Made by a program: the position numbers and the translations under genes
Assembly: GCF_023169945.1 (NCBI RefSeq)
Contig: NZ_AP025591.1
Span: 1,448,501 to 1,512,500 of the forward strand
DNA from: Anaeromyxobacter oryzae
GTDB taxonomy: Bacteria; Myxococcota; Myxococcia; Myxococcales; Anaeromyxobacteraceae
Reading direction: 5' to 3'
DNA: 64,000 bases
Shown: positions 50,277 to 59,228 of the stretch, in pieces
How positions within the stretch are numbered: the first letter of the stretch is position 1
Layout: each line of letters begins with the position of its first letter
Notes under the pieces: model-generated
Databases searched by the model: none
The model's input: the letters and a program-made list of their open reading frames with translations, nothing else
What the model was told of the DNA's origin: nothing

Positions 50277-51887
50277 TCACAGCTCCGCCGGGACCGGCTC
50301 CGCCTTGCGCTCCGGCACGTCGACGAGGGTCGCCTCGGTGAGCAGGAGGACGCTCGCGACGGACACGGCGTTCTCGAGCGCGAGGCGGACGACCTTGGTC
50401 GGATCCACGATTCCCGCCTCGACGAGGTCGACGTACCTGCCGCGCGCCGCGTCGAAGCCCTGGTTCCCCGTCCCGAGGCGCATGCGCTCGACGACGACCG
50501 CGCCGTCCTCCCCGGAGTTCACCGCGATCTGGCGCGTCGGGATCGTGAGCGCGTGCTTCAGGATCGCGAGCCCGGTCCGCTCGTCGCCCTCGCACGCGGC
50601 CTCCTCCGCCTCGACCGCGGTCACCGCGCGCAGCAGCGCGAGCCCCGCTCCGGGGACCACCCCCTCCGCCACCGCGGCCTTCGTCGCGCTGATGGCGTCC
50701 TCGAACGCCTCCTTGCGGCTCTTCAGCTCGGCCTCCGTCGGGGCGCCGACGTGGATCACGGCGACGCCGCCCGAGAGCTTCCCGAGCCGCTCCTCGAGCT
50801 TCTCGCGGTCGTAGTCGCTCTTGCACTCCCGGATCTCCCGGCGCAGCCGCTCCATCCGGTCCTCGATGCCCTTCCGATCGCCGGCGCCGCCGATGACGGT
50901 CGTCGTCTCCCGGGCGACCACGACCCTCCGCGCGCTGCCGAGATCCGCGAAGGCGAGGTGCTCGAGCTTCACCCCGAGGTCCTCGGACGCGACGCGGCCA
51001 CCGGCGAGCGTGGCGAGGTCCTCGAGGAGCGCCTTCCGGCGATCGCCGAAGCCCGGCGCCTTCACCGCGGCGACGAGGAGCGTCCCCCGGATCCTGTTCA
51101 CCACGAGCGTCGCCAGCGCCTCGCCGTCCACGTCCTCGGCGACGACGAGGAGCGCGCGACCGGCCTTCACGACCTCCTCCAGGAGCGGGAGGACGTCCTT
51201 CATCGCCGAGACGCGCCGGTCGGTGAGCAGGATGACCGGGTTCTCGAGGACCGCCTCCATCCGCTCGGGATCGGTGACGAAGTACGGCGAGAGGTACCCG
51301 CGATCGAACTGCATCCCCTCGACCACCTCGAGCTTCGTCTCGGTCCCCTTCGCCTCCTCCACCGAGATCACGCCCTCGCCCCCGACGCGCTCGACCGCGT
51401 CGGCCACCAGCTCGCCCATGGCGGCGTCGTTGTGCCCGGAGATCGTCGCGACCTGCGCCTTCTCCTTGCGGGTGCGGACCGGGCGCGACAGCGCCCGCAG
51501 GCTCGCGATGGCCGCCCGCAGGCCGCGATCGAGGCCGTGCTTCAGCTCGATCGCGCTCGCCCCCGCCGCCACGTTCTTCACGCCCTCGGCGAAGATCGCG
51601 TGCGCGAGGAGCGTGGAGGTGGTGGTGCCGTCGCCCACCGCCTCTGCGGTGCGCTCCGCCGCCTCGCGGATCATCCGGACGCCGAGGTTCTCGGTGGGGT
51701 CGTCGACCGCCAGCTCCTTCGCGATCGTCACCCCGTCGTTGCAGACGATCGGCTCCCCATATCGCTTGTCGATGAGGACGCACTTCGACTTCGGCCCCAG
51801 GGTCACGCGCACTGCGTTGGCGAGGAGCGTGGCGCCACGAAGGACCCCCTCGCGCGCAGCCGTGTCGAACTGCAGCTGCTTGCTCAT
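50277..51887 (-). CDS. GroEL-type chaperonin, orphan copy
   Basis: A 536-residue Hsp60. ATP-site segments [14 protein letters not shown] and [10 protein letters not shown] are intact, as are G-F-G-D-R-R-K and E-G-V-V-P-G-A-G. The usual flexible G-G-M tail is absent; it ends E-P-V-P-A-E-L. No groES is next to it, unlike a housekeeping groESL operon, so it is a secondary copy. ATG 51887 lacks a ribosome binding site, and a -10-like TACGCT ends just six bases before it, suggesting leaderless translation. It is followed by the CBS-pair gene. Confidence 0.92.
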   Translation of the reverse strand: MSKQLQFDTAAREGVLRGATLLANAVRVTLGPKSKCVLIDKRYGEPIVCNDGVTIAKELAVDDPTENLGVRMIREAAERTAEAVGDGTTTSTLLAHAIFAEGVKNVAAGASAIELKHGLDRGLRAAIASLRALSRPVRTRKEKAQVATISGHNDAAMGELVADAVERVGGEGVISVEEAKGTETKLEVVEGMQFDRGYLSPYFVTDPERMEAVLENPVILLTDRRVSAMKDVLPLLEEVVKAGRALLVVAEDVDGEALATLVVNRIRGTLLVAAVKAPGFGDRRKALLEDLATLAGGRVASEDLGVKLEHLAFADLGSARRVVVARETTTVIGGAGDRKGIEDRMERLRREIRECKSDYDREKLEERLGKLSGGVAVIHVGAPTEAELKSRKEAFEDAISATKAAVAEGVVPGAGLALLRAVTAVEAEEAACEGDERTGLAILKHALTIPTRQIAVNSGEDGAVVVERMRLGTGNQGFDAARGRYVDLVEAGIVDPTKVVRLALENAVSVASVLLLTEATLVDVPERKAEPVPAEL

Positions 51888-51892
51888 GCAAC

Positions 51893-51898
51893 AAGCGT
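51893..51898 (-). promoter_or_regulatory. Candidate -10 element of groEL, leaderless
   Basis: Read leftward, TACGCT is followed by TGTTGC and then the ATG. Transcription normally starts six to eight bases after the -10, so the mRNA would begin at or next to the start codon. No -35 was recognised. Confidence 0.35.
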
Positions 51899-52036
51899 AG
51901 GGAACCCCGGCGAGAGGGCGGCGGAGGACCTTGGGGAGACGGCGTGCGCACATGGGGCGCGGCACGAGACCGCTCGCCGCAACGGGGCGCACGGCCGGTC
52001 GCTCGCCGAGCGCCCGCGCACGGGAGCGACTCGGCG

Positions 52037-52828
52037 TCAGCCCATCACGCGAACGAGCCCCTCCCACCGCGCCCCGAGACCGTCCTGTTGCGCGCGCGCG
52101 GCGATCAGCGCGCGCAACAGGTCGTCGATCGCTGCCTGGTCGGGGAGCGCGAAGCGGGCCGCCGTCTCTCGGCCGTGCCCGATGCGGACGGGGTACGTCA
52201 CCGCGCCCGACCGGAACGCCTCCTCGTCGGTCGCGTCGTCGCCCACGTACGCGACCGCGCGCGCGCCGAGGCGGCGGGAGAGGTCCTCGAGGGCGTCCGC
52301 CTTGGTCGGAGCATCCGCCGGGACGAGGTTGACGACCGCGTGCCCGTCGAAGATCCGCACGTTCCCGAGCCGTGCCGCCGCGTCGAGGATTCGCCGTCGC
52401 GCGAGGTCCCACGACGGGGCGGCGCGGTAGTGGACCGCGATGCTGAAGTACTTGTCCTCGACGTCGACGCCCTGCGTCGCGGCGAGCGCGTCCGAGAGCG
52501 GACCGTGCCACGCCGCCACCTGCCGCTCCAGGCCACGGTCGAGGGGGCCGAACGCGGCCTCCGCGCCGTGGTTGCCGATCACCGCGACGAGCGGCACCCG
52601 TGGCAACCGGCTCGCCACGTCGCCGCGAGACCGGCCGGAGACGACGGCGCACGGGTACATCAGCGCCGCCGTCCGGAGCAGCCCGGCCGTGTCGGACCGG
52701 ACGCGCGCGGCGTTCCGGTCCGGCACGATGGGCGCGAGCGTGCCGTCGAAGTCCAGGGCCAGGAGCGCGCGACCGCGCGCGATCTCCAGGACCGCTTCCC
52801 TGCCCGCCATCGAGAGAATGGGCGTCAT
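52037..52828 (-). CDS. otsB: Trehalose-6-phosphate phosphatase (HAD superfamily), copy 1
   Basis: A 263-residue HAD phosphatase. It removes phosphate from trehalose 6-phosphate. Motif I is L-D-F-D-G-T-L-A-P, motif II V-S-G-R, then G-N-H-G-A-E, Lys in A-P-T-K-A-D-A-L, and motif [12 protein letters not shown]. All catalytic positions are intact. GGAGGAGA precedes ATG 52828, which overlaps the stop of copy 2 (ATGA). It is the third gene of the trehalose operon. OtsB-type genes are also seen in dormancy regulons. Confidence 0.9.
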   Translation of the reverse strand: MTPILSMAGREAVLEIARGRALLALDFDGTLAPIVPDRNAARVRSDTAGLLRTAALMYPCAVVSGRSRGDVASRLPRVPLVAVIGNHGAEAAFGPLDRGLERQVAAWHGPLSDALAATQGVDVEDKYFSIAVHYRAAPSWDLARRRILDAAARLGNVRIFDGHAVVNLVPADAPTKADALEDLSRRLGARAVAYVGDDATDEEAFRSGAVTYPVRIGHGRETAARFALPDQAAIDDLLRALIAARAQQDGLGARWEGLVRVMG

Positions 52829-53628
52829 CCGTCTCCTCCGTTCTTCGGTGCTCCGCACCGCTGTGGCCATCGCTCGCCGAGACAGGCGGCGCGTGAGCGC
52901 GCGGCGACGAGGGCCCGCAGCAGCTCGTCGACGTCGGACTGCGCGCGCAGGTAGAAGCGCGCCGCGGAGGCCGTCGACGGGCCGAGCCGGATGCCGGCCG
53001 TCACCGCGCACGAGCGGAAGGCGTCCTCGTCCGCGTCGTCGCCCACGAAGACGACCGTCCGTGGACCGAGCCGTGCCGCGAGCGCCTCGAGCGCGTTCCC
53101 CTTGGTCGGGAGATCGCACGGGGCGAGATTCAGCACGGCTTCGCCGCCGAAGACCCTCGCGCCGGGCAGCGACGACGCGACCTCGAGCAACCGTCTCTGG
53201 ACGTCGGCTCGGCCGAGCGTACGCCGGTAGTGGACCGAGATGCCGACGGCCTTCTGCTCGACGTCGACCCCCTCGGCTCCGTCGAGCACGGCCCTGAGCG
53301 CCGCCGCCCACGCCTGGACCTGGCGCGAGATCCGGGGATCCGGCGCCCCTTCCTCCGGCTCGGCGCCGTGGTTGCCGAACACCGCGACGAGCGGCACGCG
53401 CGCGACGCGCGGGAGCACGTCGGCGCGATCTCCCCCCGAGAAGACGGCGCACGGGTACAGGATGCCGGCCATGCGCAGGAGCGCGCGGGTCGAGTCGCGC
53501 ATCGTCGCGGCGCGCCGGCCCTCGACGTGAGGCGCGAGCGTCCCGTCGAAGTCGAACGCGAGGAGCGCCCGATCCCGGGCCGCGTCCTCCACCAGGGCGA
53601 CGCCCTCCCGCGAGCGGATCGGGGTCAA
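52825..53628 (-). CDS. otsB: Trehalose-6-phosphate phosphatase (HAD superfamily), copy 2
   Basis: A 267-residue paralogue of the preceding protein. Motif [25 protein letters not shown] and G-D-D-A-D-E-D-A-F are present, but motif II reads F-S-G-G instead of S-G-R, losing an Arg that is well kept in the family. Activity may be altered. TTG 53628 is taken as start: GGAGGG lies five bases upstream and the TTGA overlaps the synthase stop. In other frames nothing protein-like exists here. Confidence 0.85.
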   Translation of the reverse strand: MTPIRSREGVALVEDAARDRALLAFDFDGTLAPHVEGRRAATMRDSTRALLRMAGILYPCAVFSGGDRADVLPRVARVPLVAVFGNHGAEPEEGAPDPRISRQVQAWAAALRAVLDGAEGVDVEQKAVGISVHYRRTLGRADVQRRLLEVASSLPGARVFGGEAVLNLAPCDLPTKGNALEALAARLGPRTVVFVGDDADEDAFRSCAVTAGIRLGPSTASAARFYLRAQSDVDELLRALVAARSRAACLGERWPQRCGAPKNGGDG

Positions 53629-55886
53629 GAGCGCCCTCCGCCGACCACGCGCAGGCCGAGCGAGAGCCGATCCGAGAGCCGCCCGCGCTGCCGCAGTCGC
53701 CCGGCGTCGGCGAGCATCCGGCCGGCCCAGCGATACACGTTGAGCTCCGAGACCATCGCGCGCATGGCGCGCATGCGCTCCGCCTGCTCGGCGGCGGGCA
53801 TCTGCAGCGCCGTCGCGAGCGCGGCGCTCGCCTCCTCGAGATCGTAGGGGTTCACCACGAGCGCCTCGGTGAGCTCCCGCGCCGCTCCGGTGAACTGGCT
53901 CAGGACGAGGACGCCGCGCTCGTCGTCCCGCGCCGCGACGAACTCCTTCGCGACCAGGTTCATGCCGTCGTGCAGGCTGCTCACGTAGCAGACGTCGGCG
54001 GCGCGGAGGTACCGGAAGATCGCCGGTGGCTCGTGGTGCGCCCGGAGCAGCACGATCGGCCGGTAGGTCCCGGACGCGAAGCGGCGGTTGATCCGTGCCG
54101 CGAGCGCCTCGACGGCGTCGTTGAGCGCCGCGTACCTGGGGATGAGCGTCCGGCTCGGTGCAGCGAGCTGCGCAAAGGTGAACCGGCCCCGGAGGTGCGG
54201 GAATCGCTCCAGGGCGCGCTCGACGGCGAGGAGCCGTTCCTCGATGCCCTTCGTGTAGTCGAGGCGATCGACCCCGACGCCGAGGAGCGCGTCGGCGTCC
54301 AGCCCGAGCTCCGCGAGGACCGCGTGCCGGCACTCGGCCGCGGGGGGCGCCGCCGCGGCCCACCGGTTCGGCCACTCGATGGAGATCGGATAGTTGCGGA
54401 CCAGGCACTCCCGGCCGCCCTGCACGACCGATTGCCGCTCGCGATCGATCCGCGTCTCGAGATACCGGTCGACCGCCTCGACGAAGTTGTTGCAGTGCTG
54501 CTGGGTATGGAAGCCCACCACGCTGCTGCCGAGGAGGCCGTCGAGCACCTCGCGACGCCACGGGCAGATCCCGAGCCGCTCCGCGTTAGGCCAGGGGATG
54601 TGCCAGAAGGTGATGATCGTCGCCCGGGGAAGCCGTTCCCGGATCATCCGCGGCACGAGCGCGAAGTGGTAGTCCTGGACGAGGATGACGGGGTCGGGGC
54701 CCTTCACCTCGTCGCACACCGCCTTCGCGAACCGCTCGTTCACGGTCACGTACTGCTGCCAGTCCGAGGCCCGGAACTCCGGGCGCGCGTGGGCGATGTG
54801 GCACAGGGCCCAGAGCCCCTCGTTCGAGAAGCCGTAGTAGTAGCCGCGCTCCTCTTCCTTGCTCAGCCAGACGCGCCGGATCGCGTACGACTCCTCGCCC
54901 GGCGGCACCCGGACCCGGTCGCACGCGTCGACCGTGTCCCGATCCGCCGAGCCACTGCCGTGCGCGATCCACGTGCCCGAGCACGCGCGCATCACGGGCT
55001 CGAGCGCGGTGACGAGACCGCTCGCCGGGTGCAACACGCGAACGGCACCGTCGGCCCCCCGCTCGTGGACGTACGGCTCGCGGTTCCCCAGGATCACGAC
55101 GCTCTCGCCGTGGAGCGCGTCCCGGAGCGTCTGCTGGAGGCGCTCCGGCGACCAGCGACCGCCGGACGCCGACGCGCGCTCCTTCGCGAGATCCTCGACG
55201 AGCTGCCGGACGTCCTGGAGCACCGGGCTGAACGCCGCCGGCCCGTTCGACGGCAGCCCGGGGGATCGCGGCGCCAGCGCGAGGACGCGGCGGAACTCCT
55301 GCGTCCACGTCCGCCACGAGTCCCTCCGGACGAGCGCCGTCAGGATCGAGGCGAGCACGGCGACGACCGCGAAGACGGCGATCGTGAAGTGCTTCGCCGC
55401 GGTCTCGCGCCGAGCCGCGACGCTCATGTCCTGGAACAGCACCAGGTATCCGCGCAGCTCTCCGTCCGCGCGGATGGCGTGGACGCTCAGGTGGACGGGG
55501 CCGCCGTCGAGCTCCGCGTCGAGCTCGCCGGGCAGGTCGCGTGCGCCTGCGCCATGGCGTCTCGCCTCGAGCCCCTCGCACCCGAACGAAGCCGGGATTC
55601 TCTGCGTGCGGGCCACCGTGAGGAACGCCGCCGTGCAGACCTCGGCAGCCATGATCCGCTCGTCCTGCGCGAGCCCCTCGAGGATCTTCAGGACCTTCCG
55701 CTGCTCGCCCGCCGCGAGGTGGGACGCGAGCCCCTCCTGGGCCCCGGACGCCGCCAGCCGCGCGCGGAGCTCCACGTCCCGCGTGAACCATGACCGGGTC
55801 GTCTCGGCGACGGCGATCGTCGCCATCCAGGCGAGCACCGCCAGCCCGAGCAGCAGAGGCACACCCACGCGGAGCAGGGATCGCAC
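53625..55886 (-). CDS. otsA: Trehalose-6-phosphate synthase (GT20) with N-terminal membrane sensor-like module
   Basis: A 753-residue protein. GT20 OtsA proteins are usually ~460-500 residues. Residues ~250-730 are the synthase: [32 protein letters not shown] and [13 protein letters not shown]. The N-terminal 190 residues are unlike OtsA: TM1 at 9-27, a periplasmic ~138-residue domain with two Cys (84, 103), TM2 at 167-187, then a linker. This is the topology of a receptor. GTG 55886 stands six bases after a good -10, so the message may be leaderless. It makes trehalose 6-phosphate from UDP-glucose and glucose 6-phosphate. Confidence 0.9.
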   Translation of the reverse strand: MRSLLRVGVPLLLGLAVLAWMATIAVAETTRSWFTRDVELRARLAASGAQEGLASHLAAGEQRKVLKILEGLAQDERIMAAEVCTAAFLTVARTQRIPASFGCEGLEARRHGAGARDLPGELDAELDGGPVHLSVHAIRADGELRGYLVLFQDMSVAARRETAAKHFTIAVFAVVAVLASILTALVRRDSWRTWTQEFRRVLALAPRSPGLPSNGPAAFSPVLQDVRQLVEDLAKERASASGGRWSPERLQQTLRDALHGESVVILGNREPYVHERGADGAVRVLHPASGLVTALEPVMRACSGTWIAHGSGSADRDTVDACDRVRVPPGEESYAIRRVWLSKEEERGYYYGFSNEGLWALCHIAHARPEFRASDWQQYVTVNERFAKAVCDEVKGPDPVILVQDYHFALVPRMIRERLPRATIITFWHIPWPNAERLGICPWRREVLDGLLGSSVVGFHTQQHCNNFVEAVDRYLETRIDRERQSVVQGGRECLVRNYPISIEWPNRWAAAAPPAAECRHAVLAELGLDADALLGVGVDRLDYTKGIEERLLAVERALERFPHLRGRFTFAQLAAPSRTLIPRYAALNDAVEALAARINRRFASGTYRPIVLLRAHHEPPAIFRYLRAADVCYVSSLHDGMNLVAKEFVAARDDERGVLVLSQFTGAARELTEALVVNPYDLEEASAALATALQMPAAEQAERMRAMRAMVSELNVYRWAGRMLADAGRLRQRGRLSDRLSLGLRVVGGGRS

Positions 55887-55892
55887 GCCCGG

Positions 55893-55922
55893 ATGCTATG
55901 CGATCGAAGCTTTGATGTGCAA
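55893..55922 (-). promoter_or_regulatory. Sigma-70-type promoter of the trehalose operon
   Basis: Read leftward, TTGCAC (55922-55917) and TAGCAT (55898-55893) are separated by 18 bases, a good match to TTGACA/TATAAT spacing in GC-rich DNA. The -10 ends six bases before the GTG start, implying a leaderless or nearly leaderless transcript. Confidence 0.55.
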
Positions 55923-55989
55923 CCGTCCGCGGGATTCGCCCGCGACGCGGTGCTGGACAAGACGGCGGTCCCGGGGCATCGATGACGGC

Positions 55990-57888
55990 ATGCCGACTGC
56001 ACCGCCCCGCAGCGACGAGGACCGAGCCCCGGCGAGTCGCCCTGCGTCGAGGCGCATCCAGGCGCTCTGGAACGTGGCGCTCCTCGGAGAGGAGGCGCCG
56101 ATCGATCTCAGGATCGTCGGGCGGACGCTCCTCCAGGCCGGCGCGGTCGGCGTGGTCGCCGGCGCGATGGGCGCCGCGTTCTTCGCCTCGCTCGAGCTGG
56201 TCCAGCGCACGCTGCTCGGCGGCGTCGCGGGGTTCGAGCCCGTGCGCGCGCACGGCGAGACCTTCGTCCCGCCGCTCGCGCCGGAGGCGTTCCGGCCCTG
56301 GCTGCTCGCGCTGCTGCCTGCGATCGGCGGCCTCGCGAGCGGGCTGCTGACGTGGCGCTTCGCGCCGGAGGCGTCCGGCGGCGGGGGCAATGCCGCCATC
56401 GAGGCCTACCACCACGGCGGCGTGATGAGGCGCCGGGTCATCCCCGTGAAGGGACTCGCGGCGGTCATCGCGCTGTCGAGCGGCGGCTCCGGCGGCCGCG
56501 AGGGCCCGACGATGCAGATCGGCGCCGCCGTCGGCGCCGCCGTCGGTCGGCTCCTCCCGACGAGCCGGGCGGAGCGCCGGGTCCTCCTGGTCGCGGGAAT
56601 CGCGGCCGGCATCTCCGCGGTGTTCCGCACCCCGCTCGGCGCCGCCCTCCTCGCGACGGAGATGCTGTACCGCGACGACTTCGAGTCCGAGGCGCTCGTC
56701 CCCGCCGTGTTCGCGAGCGTCGTCTCGTACTCCATCGTGATCGCGCTCTTCGGCGAGACCACGCTGTTCGGCCAGCTGCCCCGGTTCGGGTTCCGGCCGG
56801 GCCACCTGCCGCTCTACGGAGCCGTCGCCATCGCCGTGTCGCTCGCGGCGGTCGCCTTCGTCCGGCTGCTCCGCGCCGTCCAGGGGGTCGCGAGGCGGAT
56901 CCCCGGCCCGGTGTGGCTTCGCCCGGCGCTGGGCGGGCTCGCCATGGGGGTGCTGGGGACGGCGCTCGCCCTGTGGATGGCACGCGCGCATGGAGACGCG
57001 GCGCGCGGCTTCGGCGTCTTCGGCGGCGGCTACGGCGTGCTGCAGGCGGCGATCACCGGCGCGGACTGGCTGCCCGCGGGCGCGAGCGTCGTCGGGCTCC
57101 TCCTCCTCGTCGCCGTCCTCAAGATGATCGCGTCGGCCCTCACCATCGGCTCCGGCGCCGCCGCAGGCGACTTCGCCCCGTCGCTGGTCATCGGCGGGCT
57201 CGTCGGCAGCGCCTTCGGTCACGCGGCGCGGCTTTCTCTCGGAGATCCGACGATCGACCCCGGCGCGTTCGCGCTGGTCGGGATGGGCACGCTCTACGGC
57301 GGGCTCGCGCACGCGCCGCTCTCGGCCCTGGTGCTCGTCGCCGAGCTCGCCGGCAGCTACGACCTGCTCGTCCCGATGATGCTCGCCATCGGGATCGCGT
57401 ACGTCGCGCTGCGGAGGTACTCGCTCTATCCCGCGCAGGTCGCGAGCCGCTCGGCGACGCAGCGCCCCGGCCGCGCGCCTGCCCTGGTCTCCGAGCCGCT
57501 GGGCGCCCCGGCGCCGTCGGGTTCGGCCGTCCCGGCGGAGCTGCCACCGTTCCGCGAGAACGCCACCCTCGCCGAGCTCGTCGACGCCGCCCGCACCGCC
57601 GGGCGGCAGCGCGTCGTCGCCATCGCGGGTGCCGGCGGGTTGCGCGGGCTGGTCGAGCTCGAGGTGGTCCTGCAGGTCCCCGCGACCGAGCTCGCGTGGC
57701 TCAAGGTGAGCGACGCGATGGTGCCGTTCGCGGCGGTGCCCGCCGACGCGACGTGGGGCGAGGTCGCGCTCGTGCTCGAGCGGTCCGGGATCTCGCAGGT
57801 GCCGGTGGTCCGGGGCGGCGAGATCCTGGGCTGGATCGGCGACCGGGAGCTCCGGCAGGCGATCCTGCCCCGACCGCCCCCGTCCTGA
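55990..57888 (+). CDS. ClC-family chloride channel/transporter with CBS pair
   Basis: A 632-residue membrane protein. The ClC core spans ~45-450, with G-R-E-G-P-T-M-Q (gating Glu kept) and the G-D-F-A-P-S-L filter segment, preceded by S-S-G-G-S-G-G. The first filter motif, usually G-S-G-I-P, reads S-G-G-G-G-N-A-A, a deviation that could change anion selectivity. A Pro/Ala linker leads to a C-terminal CBS pair (~530-630; R-V-V-A-I-A-G-A-G-G and I-S-Q-V-P-V-V-R-G). ATG 55990 is the first start after the divergent trehalose promoter. CBS domains in ClC proteins sense adenine nucleotides. The 3' end converges with the MarR gene. Confidence 0.9.
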   Translation: MPTAPPRSDEDRAPASRPASRRIQALWNVALLGEEAPIDLRIVGRTLLQAGAVGVVAGAMGAAFFASLELVQRTLLGGVAGFEPVRAHGETFVPPLAPEAFRPWLLALLPAIGGLASGLLTWRFAPEASGGGGNAAIEAYHHGGVMRRRVIPVKGLAAVIALSSGGSGGREGPTMQIGAAVGAAVGRLLPTSRAERRVLLVAGIAAGISAVFRTPLGAALLATEMLYRDDFESEALVPAVFASVVSYSIVIALFGETTLFGQLPRFGFRPGHLPLYGAVAIAVSLAAVAFVRLLRAVQGVARRIPGPVWLRPALGGLAMGVLGTALALWMARAHGDAARGFGVFGGGYGVLQAAITGADWLPAGASVVGLLLLVAVLKMIASALTIGSGAAAGDFAPSLVIGGLVGSAFGHAARLSLGDPTIDPGAFALVGMGTLYGGLAHAPLSALVLVAELAGSYDLLVPMMLAIGIAYVALRRYSLYPAQVASRSATQRPGRAPALVSEPLGAPAPSGSAVPAELPPFRENATLAELVDAARTAGRQRVVAIAGAGGLRGLVELEVVLQVPATELAWLKVSDAMVPFAAVPADATWGEVALVLERSGISQVPVVRGGEILGWIGDRELRQAILPRPPPS

Positions 57889-57922
57889 CGGCGCCGGCGA
57901 CGACCGGAGTCGATCCCGCCGC

Positions 57923-58438
57923 TCACTCCGAGAGCGCGCGGTTCAGCGCGTCGAGGACCGCGGCGGCGGTCCGCACGTCCGCGGCGGGGAGCGACGCGAT
58001 CGCGGCGCTGATCGCGGCCTCCACCGTGCCGCGCTGGATGGCATCGACCGACGCGCCCTTCGAGGTGAGCATGAACAGCGCGCGGCGCGCGTCGGAGACG
58101 TCCGCGCGGCGCGACAGGAGCCCGCGACGGACGAGCCGCTTCAGCACGCCCGTCACCGTGCTCGGGTGCACCTGCAGGAGCGCGGCGAGCTCGCCCGCCG
58201 ACACGCCGGGGTACCTGCCGACGAGCCGGACGACCATCCGCTCCGGACCGGTGACGCCGAACCGCGCCTTCATGCGCCGCGACGTGGACTCGAGGCCGTG
58301 GTTCACGCCCCAGAGCGAGCGCATGAACTCGAGCACCGGCCCGAGCGGACGTCCGCGCGCCAGCGGCCCGATCCCCGAATCACGGGTCGGCTGCGGCCGA
58401 GGGGAGCTCGGCTTCATCGGCTCGACGATCCGACGCAT
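57923..58438 (-). CDS. MarR-family transcriptional regulator
   Basis: A 171-residue protein with a winged helix-turn-helix: G-V-S-A-G-E-L-A-A-L-L-Q-V-H-P-S-T-V-T-G (helices), V-L-K-R-L-V-R-R-G-L-L, then the wing R-R-A-D-V-S-D-A-R-R-A-L-F-M-L-T. MarR proteins are homodimeric repressors that usually act on adjacent genes. It starts at ATG 58438 (MRRIVEP) or ATG 58417 (MKPSS); neither has a strong binding site. Likely targets are itself and the AhpD-like gene across the intergenic region. Confidence 0.88.
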   Translation of the reverse strand: MRRIVEPMKPSSPRPQPTRDSGIGPLARGRPLGPVLEFMRSLWGVNHGLESTSRRMKARFGVTGPERMVVRLVGRYPGVSAGELAALLQVHPSTVTGVLKRLVRRGLLSRRADVSDARRALFMLTSKGASVDAIQRGTVEAAISAAIASLPAADVRTAAAVLDALNRALSE

Positions 58439-58793
58439 CCTGCTCTCGTACCATAACGATCGCCGCTCCGGGCGGTGGCCGTGGCGCGGGGCTAGGCGGG
58501 CGCGCCTGGGCCGCCGCGCGGTAGATCGTCTCGTCGCCGACGATGCCGGTCGAGACGTAGCCGGCGCCCCGGAGGGGCGACGGCCGCGAACCAGGCCCCC
58601 TACCCGGGCGGGCGGGCGCGTGGAGCGGTCGGTCGGGGCGGTCACGGGACGAGCGCTGATGGTCTGATATCCAACGATTCGCGCCGCCCCTGCCGCCTCC
58701 GCCGGATCATCTCCGGAACGCCGTTCATGGCGATGATCCCAGGGGTTGCCGGCCCTCCTCGCCTGGCATGGCCATCATCCACCTGGAGGGAGC
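58439..58793. other. 355-bp intergenic region with a possible gene remnant
   Basis: It lies between the MarR and AhpD-like genes. On the minus strand, about 58494-58605 reads G-A-G-Y-V-S-T-G-I-V-G-D-E-T-I-Y-R-A-A-A in one frame and G-A-W-F-A-A-V-A-P just upstream in another. Both are more protein-like than their surroundings, so this may be a frameshifted gene fragment. Otherwise there is no gene. AACGAT (58455-58460) and TGATAT (58665-58670) are AT-richer spots that could hold promoters. Confidence 0.4.
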
Positions 58794-59135
58794 ATGCACG
58801 ATCACATCTACCCGGCTTCTACCCCGGAGCTCACAAAGCACCGGCGCGAGCTGGCGCCGGAGATCGACCGGGCGTTCCACGAGTTCAGCAAGGCGGCCTT
58901 CGGGGAAGGTGCGCTGCCGCGCAAGGTGAAGCAACTCATCGCCGTGGCGGTCGCTCACACGACGCAGTGCCCGTACTGCATTCGCGCCCACACGCTCGGC
59001 GCGCTCCGCGACGGCGCGAGTGAGCGTGAGATCATGGAGGCGATATGGGTCGCCGCCGAGATGCGAGCCGGCGCGGCCTTCGCGCACGCGGCGATCGCGC
59101 TCGAGGCGATGGCGGACAAGACCTCGCAGCCGTGA
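58794..59135 (+). CDS. AhpD/carboxymuconolactone-decarboxylase-family protein
   Basis: A 113-residue all-helical protein. The core is I-A-V-A-V-A-H-T-T-Q-C-P-Y-C-I-R-A-H-T, with the C-x2-C-x3-H redox site of AhpD-like proteins, then G-A-S-E-R-E-I-M-E-A. With both Cys present it is more likely a peroxidase or thiol-redox protein than a decarboxylase. GGAGGG stands directly upstream of ATG 58794. The divergent MarR-type regulator fits control by oxidant or electrophile, which is inference. Confidence 0.92.
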   Translation: MHDHIYPASTPELTKHRRELAPEIDRAFHEFSKAAFGEGALPRKVKQLIAVAVAHTTQCPYCIRAHTLGALRDGASEREIMEAIWVAAEMRAGAAFAHAAIALEAMADKTSQP

Positions 59136-59228
59136 CGCGGTCCACGTACCGCGACCTGCGCCGAGACCACCGGGCCGTCCGGCGTCGTGAAGGCGCGCCA
59201 CCCGTGCGCGAGCGCGCCGCGCCCTCAC

